Below are positions 1 to 6,049 of a DNA stretch of 6,056 bases, piece after piece. The notes beneath the pieces are model-generated. The model was given only the letters and a program-made list of their open reading frames with translations. It had not been told where the DNA came from and searched no databases. Made by a program: the position numbers and the translations under genes. Within the stretch, counting starts at the first letter, position 1. Every line of letters starts with the position of its first letter. Source of the DNA: Steroidobacteraceae bacterium (GTDB lineage: Bacteria > Pseudomonadota > Gammaproteobacteria > Steroidobacterales > Steroidobacteraceae). Location: positions 1 to 6,056 of the forward strand of contig JAICKZ010000201.1 of NCBI GenBank assembly GCA_025927665.1, given 5' to 3'.

Positions 1-1
1 A

Positions 2-30
2 GCGGACCTCAGAAGGGAGTGAAAGTCCGC
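2..30. other. Short inverted repeat at the window edge
   Basis: GCGGAC at 2-7 pairs perfectly with GTCCGC at 25-30 across a 17-base loop, which contains a further CCT/AGG match. No T-run follows on the plus strand, so it is not a typical intrinsic terminator. It could be the end of a structured RNA, or chance. The window starts here, so the outer part cannot be seen. No gene is visible in 1-101. Confidence 0.25.
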
Positions 31-101
31 CAGGGGATCCAACACACAGTGAGCATCAACAGAAAATCAACTCTAACGCAACAAACTTTAACTCAAACGA
101 T

Positions 102-314
102 CTAGTGCAATCGTGACCATTGCAATACTTTAATATCGCCTGTATCGCATTCTAAATTGCGTGCCAGTACCATGGCTGCTTCGCGTGTATCGCCACGAGG
201 CATTACTCTGTTCACTTCAACCACGCCACGAAACTCGCTTAAACCTTCAGGCTTGGTTTCTTGCATCAAGAAGTGGGTGTAGTACTTAACGCTCATGGGC
301 CCAAGCTTAGGCAT
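102..314 (-). CDS. Small protein of unknown function (70 aa)
   Basis: I do not recognise a named family. The 70-residue product is soluble and mixed charged, with no signal peptide, membrane segment or cysteine cluster (one Cys, near residue 55). It reads like a real protein: an aromatic N-terminal stretch (VKYYTHFLMQE), a central EFRGVVEVNRV segment, then a probable helix (REAAMVLARN) and a C-terminal VLQWSRLH. This composition is unlike the antisense shadows elsewhere in the window, and the ORF sits in otherwise empty sequence, divergent from greB with 68 bases between the two starts. No good Shine-Dalgarno precedes the first ATG; a second ATG at codon 7 (294-296) would begin at MSVKYY and is a plausible alternative start. 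The function is unknown. Confidence 0.6.
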   Translation of the reverse strand: MPKLGPMSVKYYTHFLMQETKPEGLSEFRGVVEVNRVMPRGDTREAAMVLARNLECDTGDIKVLQWSRLH

Positions 315-382
315 GGTCGAAAACGCAATCCGTGACTACCATCGCAAAACAATACCCATGGTTAATATTCAGGTATTTTCTT

Positions 383-898
383 ATGACACGTTACCGTCCG
401 CCCCAATCCAAAGGTTCGAAGTTCATCACACAATCGGGATGGCAACGCCTCAAAGATGAATTGGATTACCTATGGCGCATAAAGCGTCCGCAAGTAACGC
501 AAGCAGTTTCAGAAGCCGCTGCGCAAGGTGATCGCTCAGAAAATGCCGAATATATCTATGGTAAAAGGCAACTGCGCGAAATTGATAGCCGCGTACGATT
601 TTTGCGACAACGATTGGATGACATGGTGATTGTCAATCAAAAGCCCTCTGATCCGGCACGAATATTCTTCGGTGCATGGATAACGCTTGAAGATGATGCT
701 GGTAACGAAGTTGAATATCGAATCGTCGGGCCCGATGAATTTGATGCCAGTAAGAAGCTCATCAGCATGGATTCGCCCTTGGCGAAAGCCTTGTTCAAAA
801 AAACACTTGATGATGAAGTTAGCATTGAAACGCCCGGTGGACGCAAAACTTATGCAGTAATTGCACTCAGCTATCGTGATTTCGAAGATCGCGACTGA
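383..898 (+). CDS. greB: Transcription elongation factor GreB
   Basis: GreB inserts its N-terminal coiled coil into the secondary channel of RNA polymerase and stimulates cleavage of backtracked transcripts. The 171-aa product is slightly longer than E. coli GreB (158 aa). Residues 1-80 form the coiled-coil hairpin; its tip carries GDRSENAEY (49-57), in which D50 and E53 correspond to the acidic pair that coordinates the catalytic metal. Residues 90-165 form the C-terminal FKBP-like domain, with the typical IVGPDEFD (114-121) and SMDSPLAKALFKK (128-140) segments. The MTRYRPP start is the usual GreB beginning and has an AGG at 371-373, nine bases upstream of ATG 383. An in-frame ATG at 332 would add 17 residues not expected in the family. 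The gene appears monocistronic; the next gene is 168 bases away. Confidence 0.95.
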   Translation: MTRYRPPQSKGSKFITQSGWQRLKDELDYLWRIKRPQVTQAVSEAAAQGDRSENAEYIYGKRQLREIDSRVRFLRQRLDDMVIVNQKPSDPARIFFGAWITLEDDAGNEVEYRIVGPDEFDASKKLISMDSPLAKALFKKTLDDEVSIETPGGRKTYAVIALSYRDFEDRD

Positions 899-1066
899 CT
901 TGATTTATTTTGCCAACGATTTGCGCCTAGATGCGTTACGTTCGACGGAATCAAGCCCTACGCTCGTCAATCTATCCTCAAGTCTATCATAATACGGTCG
1001 AATGCTAACGTGACAGTTTGAACTGCAATTCCATCATTCAATCTTATTACCAGATCCAGGTTTTCT

Positions 1067-1618
1067 ATGAAAGGCATTCATCTTACCGAGTTTATCGAAT
1101 TTGCCGAGCAACGCTTTTCACTGAAAATCGCCGATGCCATGCTTACGCCACACGGACTGCCTTCTGCAGGTGTGTATACACAAGTAGGAACTTATGATCA
1201 TCAAGAACTGGTCGAATTAGTACGACGACTGTCACGACTTACTTTTATTCCGGTGCCACAACTGTTTCGGGAATTCGGACAATATCTTTATGGCCGTTTG
1301 ACAAAACTATATCCACGCTTGTGCGCGCCCTATCGTGATTCTCTCGAATTGCTGGAGCATGTTCATACACATATTCATCGCGAGGCTAGCAAATTACACG
1401 CTGACACCGAGATGCCCCTGCTTAAAGCTGAGCGCATCGATGCCGATCACTTGGTTCTGCACTATGAATCGATGCGCGGCCTGGCCGATTTGGCAGAGGG
1501 CCTGATCCAGGGTTGCGCACGACACTTTAACGAAACTGTGGATATCCTGCGCGATAACGATCCACAAGCCCCTGGGACTCGTACATGCTTCCGGCTAACA
1601 AGACTTCCGAATCCGTAG
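1067..1618 (+). CDS. hnoX: H-NOX heme nitric oxide-binding sensor protein
   Basis: This is a cytosolic 183-aa heme-NO-binding (HNOB/H-NOX) protein, the usual stand-alone length. It begins with the family MKGI. H104, in the IHREASKLH segment, aligns with the proximal heme-ligand histidine; P117 matches the conserved heme-distorting proline; and Y133-x-S135-x-R137 is the YxSxR motif that holds the heme propionates. The position of the distal tyrosine found in O2-binding H-NOX (Y140 of the Thermoanaerobacter/Caldanaerobacter protein) is a leucine here (L142), so the pocket should select NO over O2. An AGG at 1058-1060 lies six bases before ATG 1067. The last 34 bases overlap the start of the hybrid kinase gene, the usual partner, so the two are probably translationally coupled. 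H-NOX typically inhibits its kinase when NO is bound. No clear NsrR, NorR or FNR/DNR site was seen upstream. Confidence 0.93.
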   Translation: MKGIHLTEFIEFAEQRFSLKIADAMLTPHGLPSAGVYTQVGTYDHQELVELVRRLSRLTFIPVPQLFREFGQYLYGRLTKLYPRLCAPYRDSLELLEHVHTHIHREASKLHADTEMPLLKAERIDADHLVLHYESMRGLADLAEGLIQGCARHFNETVDILRDNDPQAPGTRTCFRLTRLPNP

Positions 1619-3363
1619 ATGATGCAGCGTTGTACCAACGCTGTTTTGAACGCGAACGTCGTGCACGACAACAAGCTGAAGCGGTACTGGAAGCCAAGAG
1701 CCTTGATCTTTATCTGAAGCACGAAGAGTTGTTGCGCGTTAACGCCACACTGGAACAACGCATCGCAGAACGCACCCGTGAGCTTGGCGATGCGGTCAAA
1801 CAAGCCGAGAGAGCCAGCGCCAGCAAAAGCGATTTTTTGGCGAGAATGAGCCACGAAATTCGTACTCCCATGAATGGCGTGCTCGGCATGCTTGAAGCAT
1901 TGCGTATCACTGGATTGAATGACAAGCAACAACAGTATCTGGACATCGCGTATGAGTCCGCAGAAGCTTTACTTGCATTGATTAACGATATTCTGGATTT
2001 TTCAAAGATTGAGGCGGGTCGCTTATTAATTGAATCAATCAACTTCGATTTATACAATTTGCTCAGTAATTTGTTGCAGATGTGGCAACCGCATGCACAT
2101 GACAAAAAACTACAACTGGCATTGCAAATCGATTCAGAAGTGCCGCAGTGGTTGGTCGGTGATCCAACCCGCCTTAATCAAATATTAACCAATCTGATTA
2201 GCAACGCTTTGAAGTTCACCAGTGAAGGCAAGGTCATCATTCAGTGTGATACTTTGACACCCACAGGCGTCGACCCCGTCACGTTGCGTTTCACCGTTCA
2301 GGACACGGGCATTGGCATGACTGAAGAAGTTTGCCAACGACTGTTCACAGCTTTTGAACAAGCCGATGGTGCAGCGACCAGTCGTGTATATGGTGGCACT
2401 GGCTTAGGACTCGCTATCTGCAAACAGCTGGCGCATTTAATGGATGGCGAAGTTAGCGTCGAAAGTGCTGTGAACGTGGGTTCATGCTTTATGTTGATAC
2501 TACCGATTGGCATCGGTGTTGCCATCACTTCGAAACCGGAATTCGTTGCACCGATATCGCTAAGCACAAACAATATTAAGCATCGAATACTGGTAGTGGA
2601 TGATAATGAAACCAATCGTCGCGTAGCCTTGGCAGTACTTGAACACCTCGGTTTCGACACTCAATTTGCATGCGATGGTAAAGAAGCTTGCGATGCGATT
2701 CAAAAAGGTAATCTTTCTTTGGTATTGATGGATTGCCACATGCCGGTACTTGATGGTTTTGAAGCAACACAATTCATTCGCGCTTGGGAAAAAGAAACTG
2801 ATCGCTCTCCCATACCTATCGTTGCAGTATCCGCAAGTGCATTTCAGGAAGATCGAGACCATTGTGCTGCAGTAGGCATGAATGACTTTGTCGCGAAACC
2901 TGTAACACTAACATCGTTGCAAACTGCAGTGCTGCGCTGGTTGCCAACAGTGCCCACAGAATCCAATCTATCCGCTACAAACACAGAAGATAATCGCAAC
3001 AACGACAAAGGTAATTTATTTCCAGAACATATTTTTGATCGTGAACAGTTTTTGGAAATGCAACTAATCACTGGCGCGCAGTTCAATCCATTGCTAGAAA
3101 AATTCTGCGCTGACTCTATGTTGCAGATTCAAGGTATGCGCAGCGCATTGGTCAATGACGATCCAGAAGCACTACGTAAGTGTGCGCACAAATTAAAAGG
3201 ATCGGCGGGTAGCATCGGTGCCAAGGTATTATCGAAAATTTGCCAACGCATGGAAGAATGCGCGCGTGCAGGTGACATAGAAGGTGCAAATGAAGCCATA
3301 GACACCACCGGTGTGTGCCTAGATGAAGTGATCGAGTTCATCAAAAAGCAAATTAGTACTTAG
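1585..3363 (+). CDS. H-NOX-associated hybrid histidine kinase (HisKA-HATPase-REC-Hpt)
   Basis: This is a 592-aa soluble phosphorelay kinase. Residues 15-80 are a charged probable coiled coil (TLEQRIAERTREL) with no membrane segment and no PAS, GAF or HAMP domain. HisKA spans about 80-150, with phospho-acceptor H90 in the SHEIRTPMNG H-box. HATPase_c spans about 190-310: N-box N203/N207, G1 box DTGIGM (240-245), F-box around F254-F257 and G2 box GGTGLGLAI (270-278). The receiver domain (333-452) has acidic D339/D340, phospho-acceptor D383, S416 and K438. The Hpt domain (about 485-592) has H535 in AHKLKGSAG. All catalytic residues are present, so a full His-Asp-His relay is possible. ATG 1585 lies inside hnoX with GGGA at 1574-1577, indicating coupling. 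The architecture resembles the H-NOX-associated kinases HahK (Pseudoalteromonas) and HqsK (Vibrio). The final response regulator is not in the window. Confidence 0.92.
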   Translation: MLPANKTSESVDDAALYQRCFERERRARQQAEAVLEAKSLDLYLKHEELLRVNATLEQRIAERTRELGDAVKQAERASASKSDFLARMSHEIRTPMNGVLGMLEALRITGLNDKQQQYLDIAYESAEALLALINDILDFSKIEAGRLLIESINFDLYNLLSNLLQMWQPHAHDKKLQLALQIDSEVPQWLVGDPTRLNQILTNLISNALKFTSEGKVIIQCDTLTPTGVDPVTLRFTVQDTGIGMTEEVCQRLFTAFEQADGAATSRVYGGTGLGLAICKQLAHLMDGEVSVESAVNVGSCFMLILPIGIGVAITSKPEFVAPISLSTNNIKHRILVVDDNETNRRVALAVLEHLGFDTQFACDGKEACDAIQKGNLSLVLMDCHMPVLDGFEATQFIRAWEKETDRSPIPIVAVSASAFQEDRDHCAAVGMNDFVAKPVTLTSLQTAVLRWLPTVPTESNLSATNTEDNRNNDKGNLFPEHIFDREQFLEMQLITGAQFNPLLEKFCADSMLQIQGMRSALVNDDPEALRKCAHKLKGSAGSIGAKVLSKICQRMEECARAGDIEGANEAIDTTGVCLDEVIEFIKKQIST

Positions 3364-3407
3364 TCATAATAAATACCAAGTAAATTGAACCTGCCATGAT
3401 AGGCGAT

Positions 3408-3420
3408 TGCAGAATTTTAA
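3408..3420 (+). repeat. 13-base direct repeat, copy 1
   Basis: TGCAGAATTTTAA occurs here, 44 bases after the kinase stop codon, and again exactly at 3731-3743 just before the mshA ribosome binding site. Flanking bases differ, so the identity is confined to these 13 positions. Confidence 0.7.
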
Positions 3421-3480
3421 TGATTTAACAATCGTAGTGATCTTCTGATCAATTCTATTAACCAGATAGACAACAATACC

Positions 3481-3571
3481 GTTCGTCCTGAGCTCCGTTC
3501 ATCCTGAGCCTGTCGAATGACGAAGGGCCTTGCTCAGATAAAAGAATGCTCCGACAAACTCAGCATGAACG
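3481..3571. repeat. Degenerate dispersed palindromic repeat element
   Basis: The segment 3496-3516 (cGTTCATCCTGAGCCTGTCGa) resembles the TTCGTCCTGAGC-TGTCGAA-GGACGAA type of small palindromic repeat scattered through many proteobacterial genomes. A partial copy precedes it at 3481-3494 (12 of 14 bases match). An inverted partner at 3551-3571 matches the 3496-3516 arm at 17 of 21 bases, giving a possible larger hairpin with a 34-base loop. Within the left copy, TTCATCC and TGACGAA form the imperfect remnant of the usual small stem. It is most likely a decayed repeat pair; any role in termination or mRNA stability of the kinase transcript is unproven. Confidence 0.6.
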
Positions 3572-3583
3572 TAAGTCAAAGAT

Positions 3584-3603
3584 TGTTAACTGCCGCGTTA
3601 ATA
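3584..3603. promoter_or_regulatory. Imperfect TGTTAAC inverted repeat (possible operator)
   Basis: TGTTAAC (3584-3590) is followed after TGCC by GCGTTAATA (3595-3603). This is the same motif as the perfect palindrome at 3666-3681, but with four extra bases in the middle and one mismatch in the right arm. It lies about 150 bases upstream of mshA. The altered spacing means it may not bind the same protein equally well. Confidence 0.3.
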
Positions 3604-3665
3604 GTAACTAATTGTTGATGGCAATCACATTCGGTCCACATTCAATGCACAGCCAACGGCATGAG

Positions 3666-3681
3666 TGTTAACGCGTTAACA
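3666..3681. promoter_or_regulatory. Perfect 16-base palindrome TGTTAACGCGTTAACA (possible operator)
   Basis: All 16 bases form a perfect palindrome, ending 75 bases before the mshA start codon. It has no loop, so it looks like a dimeric DNA-binding protein site rather than an RNA hairpin. No family could be assigned from the sequence. A related, looser copy lies at 3584-3603. Confidence 0.4.
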
Positions 3682-3730
3682 GATTTGTTTCCAGGGTTAC
3701 ATGTTTGTCCCGCTCGGCCGTTAAATCACA

Positions 3731-3743
3731 TGCAGAATTTTAA
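3731..3743 (+). repeat. 13-base direct repeat, copy 2
   Basis: Exact second copy of TGCAGAATTTTAA (first at 3408-3420). It ends two bases before the GGAG ribosome binding site region of mshA, so it lies in the probable mshA 5' leader. Confidence 0.7.
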
Positions 3744-3756
3744 CTGGAGAGCGCAC

Positions 3757-4224
3757 ATGATTTCGTTTGTTAAACCTAGCGCCGCGCAACGCGGCTTCAC
3801 GCTGATCGAACTTGTAGTGGTCATCGTTATCCTTGGCATCCTCGCAGCGTTTGCCGTGCCAAAATTCATGGGATTGGAAAAGCAAGCTCGTATTGCTTCG
3901 GTTAGTGCATTGGAAGGTACATTGCGTAGTGCTGCAACGATGGCATATGGAATCGCATTGGCAACGGGTCAAACAGCAGCAACAGGTTCAATCACCGTCA
4001 ATGCCGTGGCAGTACCTGTTGCGTTTGGCTATCCCACTGCGGCATCTATTGGCACTTTGGTTGATCCAAGCATTATCAATGCTGCCGCAGGTAGATTTAC
4101 TAATACTAATGGTGTGTTCACGTTGAATGGCGCAACCACCACTGCACAATGCAAGGTTACGTATACGGCAGCACGAAACGCGAATACACCAGCAACGGCT
4201 GCGTCCGTCACTAACGGTTGTTAA
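3757..4224 (+). CDS. mshA: MSHA major pilin-like prepilin (MshA)
   Basis: This is a type IV prepilin of 155 aa and the probable major subunit of an MSHA pilus, a surface-attachment fibre. The N-terminus is a classic class III signal: a 13-aa leader ending in G13, cleavage before F14, then FTLIELVVVIVILGILAAFA with E18 at mature position +5. The N-terminal helix continues through the PKFMGLEKQAR region, typical of MshA. The rest is rich in Ala, Thr and Val, and ends with C132 and C155, which could form the C-terminal disulfide loop usual in such pilins. The start at 3757 is chosen because GGAG (3746-3749) lies seven bases upstream; an in-frame ATG at 3661 would give an improbable 45-aa leader. 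It is followed 21 bases later by mshC. MshB is similar, so an MshB identity is the main alternative. Confidence 0.85.
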   Translation: MISFVKPSAAQRGFTLIELVVVIVILGILAAFAVPKFMGLEKQARIASVSALEGTLRSAATMAYGIALATGQTAATGSITVNAVAVPVAFGYPTAASIGTLVDPSIINAAAGRFTNTNGVFTLNGATTTAQCKVTYTAARNANTPATAASVTNGC

Positions 4225-4245
4225 TCAATATACATTACTATCATC

Positions 4246-4758
4246 ATGCGCAGGATGCTTCATCGCCAGGCTGCGATGCACTTCCTGCGCGGCTCGTCGA
4301 CACTCTCTCGAATCCGTGGCTTCACGCTTATAGAGCTGATTGCCTGCATCATCATCATCGCAATTCTCTCGGCCGTAGCTGGTCCAGCGATGTTCGACAA
4401 TACTCCTTTCTCACAACGCGGTTATGCGGATGAAGTGGCTTCGGCCATTCGTTATGCAAACAATCTGGCTGCAGGCAGCAACTGCAACGTTGCCGTAACA
4501 CTCACCGCGACGGACTATCACGTTTATCAACAGCGCAGAGCCGCTAATTGCAAAGCAGTAAGCGGCTTTACCCTGATCGCGCAACGCATAGATGGCGGAG
4601 CCATGACAAACACAGCACCCGCCAACGTCACGCTTTCCCCTGCAACACAAATCATTTTCGATAATCAAGGAAGAATTATCAGCGGCACAACATCACTGAT
4701 CGTGGGCACTCACGCCATAAACATTGATCCTGTTACCGGCATGGTTACCGTGCAATGA
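4246..4758 (+). CDS. mshC: MSHA minor pilin MshC (GspH-like prepilin)
   Basis: This 170-aa prepilin-like protein is a probable minor pilin of the MSHA system. The processing site is RG|FTLIEL (G25, F26, with E30 at +5), followed by a hydrophobic helix (IACIIIIAILSAVAGPAMF). The body is a GspH/FimT-like fold with C80 and C102 as a possible disulfide, and ends in a beta-rich region (IIFDNQGRIISG, about 136-147) common to this group. The start is uncertain: ATG 4246 has no ribosome binding site, ATG 4255 is also in frame, and ATG 4276, with a weak CAGG five bases upstream, gives a more usual 15-aa leader. The stop overlaps the mshD start by four bases (ATGA). Position between mshA and mshD supports the name. 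Confidence 0.8.
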   Translation: MRRMLHRQAAMHFLRGSSTLSRIRGFTLIELIACIIIIAILSAVAGPAMFDNTPFSQRGYADEVASAIRYANNLAAGSNCNVAVTLTATDYHVYQQRRAANCKAVSGFTLIAQRIDGGAMTNTAPANVTLSPATQIIFDNQGRIISGTTSLIVGTHAINIDPVTGMVTVQ

Positions 4759-5189
4759 ACTCGTTTACACCACAACGCGGAATGACATTGATAGAGCTCA
4801 TTGTCGCCATTACCATTATCGGCATATCAATAATAAGCATATTAGGACTGCTTTCATTCCAAGCCAGTCGAAGTAGTAATGCAATGATACAGGCGCAAGC
4901 AGCACAAATTGCTGATGCTTATTTGAACGAGGTAACTCAAAAATCGTTCTTACCCTTGGCAAATCCAAGCGGTCGCGCCAATTTTAATGATATAGATGAT
5001 TACAATGGATTGAACGATGCCGTGGCTACAGATCAGTCTGGCATGCCCGTACCTGGATTGGATGGATTTTCTGTCAGCATTCAAATCATTGCAACAACAC
5101 TAAATACTGTTCCTGCCAAGAGAATTGACGTTACTGTTCAACACATTAATGCTCCTTCTGTTGTGGCAACAGGTTATCGGACGCAGTAA
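4755..5189 (+). CDS. mshD: MSHA minor pilin MshD
   Basis: This is a 144-aa minor prepilin. The leader MNSFTPQRG ends at G9; the mature protein begins MTLIEL with E14 at +5, so +1 is Met rather than the usual Phe, which pre-pilin peptidase generally tolerates. A hydrophobic helix spans about 10-35. The segment AYLNEVTQKSF (55-65) followed by RANFNDIDDYNGL (74-86) is characteristic of the MshD family. There are no cysteines. Translation is probably coupled on both sides: ATGA overlap with mshC and TAATG overlap with mshO. It is somewhat short compared with the Vibrio and Shewanella proteins as I recall them, but appears complete at the C-terminus. Confidence 0.85.
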   Translation: MNSFTPQRGMTLIELIVAITIIGISIISILGLLSFQASRSSNAMIQAQAAQIADAYLNEVTQKSFLPLANPSGRANFNDIDDYNGLNDAVATDQSGMPVPGLDGFSVSIQIIATTLNTVPAKRIDVTVQHINAPSVVATGYRTQ

Positions 5190-6049
5190 TGACGACTGCA
5201 CGCATCAACACAAATTCATCTCATTCGGGTTTCACTTTAGTGGAATTAGTAGTAACCATTGTGGTATCTACCATTGTAGTGGGCTTCATAGCATTGTTCA
5301 TTACTACACCGATAGATACGTACACGGCACAAGCACGTCGCGGAGAGCTGGTTATCGAAGCGGATCTAATTAAACGCAATATTGATAACGACGTTCGATA
5401 TGCTGTCCCTAACAGCATTCGGTCAATCAATACTGGAACAACAAGCATACTTGAAATGCTGTATTCAATTGATATGGGACGCTATCCTGCTACCGGTACC
5501 GTAATCCCCGCGACTGAAAGCCTGGATATTGGTACACCGGATAATGCATTTTCGACCTTTGGAAAATTTAATCGTGGTGCATCTTCCGTATGTCCCCCTG
5601 GAAGTCGACTGGTGATAGGGCAAGATCAATCGTTTGCGAACACAAATGCATACGCTGGAGCACAAGTCATTACCCCCAGTACATCAACTCTCGTTTGCAA
5701 CAGTGTTGTTGGCAAATCCAATGTAACGATCACTCCAGCATTTAACTTCCTTGCGGGGTCACCAACGCGGCACGTATTTGTAGTATCTGGATTAATTGCC
5801 TATGTATGTGACAAAACCGCGCATACACTAAAACGTTATTTTGGATATCAAATCGCCATCGGTATCGCAGCAAATCGAAATGCAGCACCTATCATCGGCC
5901 TGGTTTCACAGGACATCAAGAACTGCAACTTCAACTATTCTAACAGCACATCTGTCCGTGGCGATTTGGTCAGCTCCAATTTTCAATTACAACGGTCAGG
6001 GGAAATGTTGACATCAATGGTACAAAGTACGGTGGAGAATACGCCGTGA
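5189..6049 (+). CDS. mshO: MSHA minor pilin MshO (GspJ-like prepilin)
   Basis: This 286-aa minor prepilin is the largest in the cluster. The leader is 14 residues (G14 before F15), followed by FTLVELVVTIVV with E19 at +5 and a membrane helix to about residue 40. TTPIDTYTAQARRGEL (39-54) and the DVRYAVPNSIR segment (68-78) are typical of MshO. A second family-like region, RHVFVVSGLIAYVCD (194-208) followed by LKRYFGY (214-220), lies in the C-terminal half. Four cysteines (135, 170, 207, 246) could form two disulfides in the periplasm. The protein probably sits in the pilus tip complex, by analogy with GspJ. The start ATG shares its A with the mshD stop (TAATG), and the gene ends overlapping a GTG start of the next gene. 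Confidence 0.85.
   Translation: MTTARINTNSSHSGFTLVELVVTIVVSTIVVGFIALFITTPIDTYTAQARRGELVIEADLIKRNIDNDVRYAVPNSIRSINTGTTSILEMLYSIDMGRYPATGTVIPATESLDIGTPDNAFSTFGKFNRGASSVCPPGSRLVIGQDQSFANTNAYAGAQVITPSTSTLVCNSVVGKSNVTITPAFNFLAGSPTRHVFVVSGLIAYVCDKTAHTLKRYFGYQIAIGIAANRNAAPIIGLVSQDIKNCNFNYSNSTSVRGDLVSSNFQLQRSGEMLTSMVQSTVENTP

Larger units (their letters stand above)
3364..3756. other. 393-base intergenic region with repeats and palindromes
   Basis: No convincing gene is found between the kinase stop and the mshA start. The region contains a 13-base direct repeat (3408-3420 and 3731-3743), a degenerate dispersed-type repeat with an inverted partner (3481-3571), and two related TGTTAAC palindromes (3584-3603 and 3666-3681). 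A weak CGATTG/CAATCG stem (3404-3409/3429-3434) has a 19-base loop and no T-run, so no clear terminator can be called. A promoter for the pilin operon is expected here, but no strong sigma-70 -35/-10 pair is visible. Confidence 0.8.

Noticed and set aside
332..382. Upstream in-frame start extending greB by 17 residues
   Set aside because: The extension is not expected in GreB proteins and has no better ribosome binding site; MTRYRPP at 383 is the family-typical start.
899..955. CTTGATT/AATCAAG inverted repeat after greB
   Set aside because: The arms are seven bases with a 43-base loop and no T-run; most likely chance.
1010..1037. Possible sigma-70 promoter for hnoX: GTGACA, 16 bases, CATCAT
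   Set aside because: The -10 match is only 4 of 6 and competing equally weak pairs exist nearby (for example TTGAAC at 1018), so none can be supported.
1462..1932. 156-aa open frame on the minus strand across the hnoX/kinase junction
   Set aside because: It lies opposite two well-recognised genes, has no recognisable domain, and its composition (Ser, Cys, Arg rich) is that of an antisense shadow.
3404..3434. CGATTG/CAATCG stem after the kinase gene as a terminator
   Set aside because: The stem has only six pairs, a 19-base loop and no following T-run.
3619..3633. TGGCA-containing stretch resembling a sigma-54 promoter upstream of mshA
   Set aside because: The required GC at the -12 position is absent (CG at that spacing), and the TTGC element is missing.
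3661..3756. Upstream in-frame start extending mshA by 32 residues
   Set aside because: It would make a 45-aa prepilin leader and cross the palindrome; 3757 has a good ribosome binding site and a normal 13-aa leader.
3833..4126. 97-aa plus-strand frame inside mshA in another reading frame
   Set aside because: It is wholly inside the well-supported pilin gene, is Gln/Leu/Trp rich, and shows no domain or ribosome binding site.
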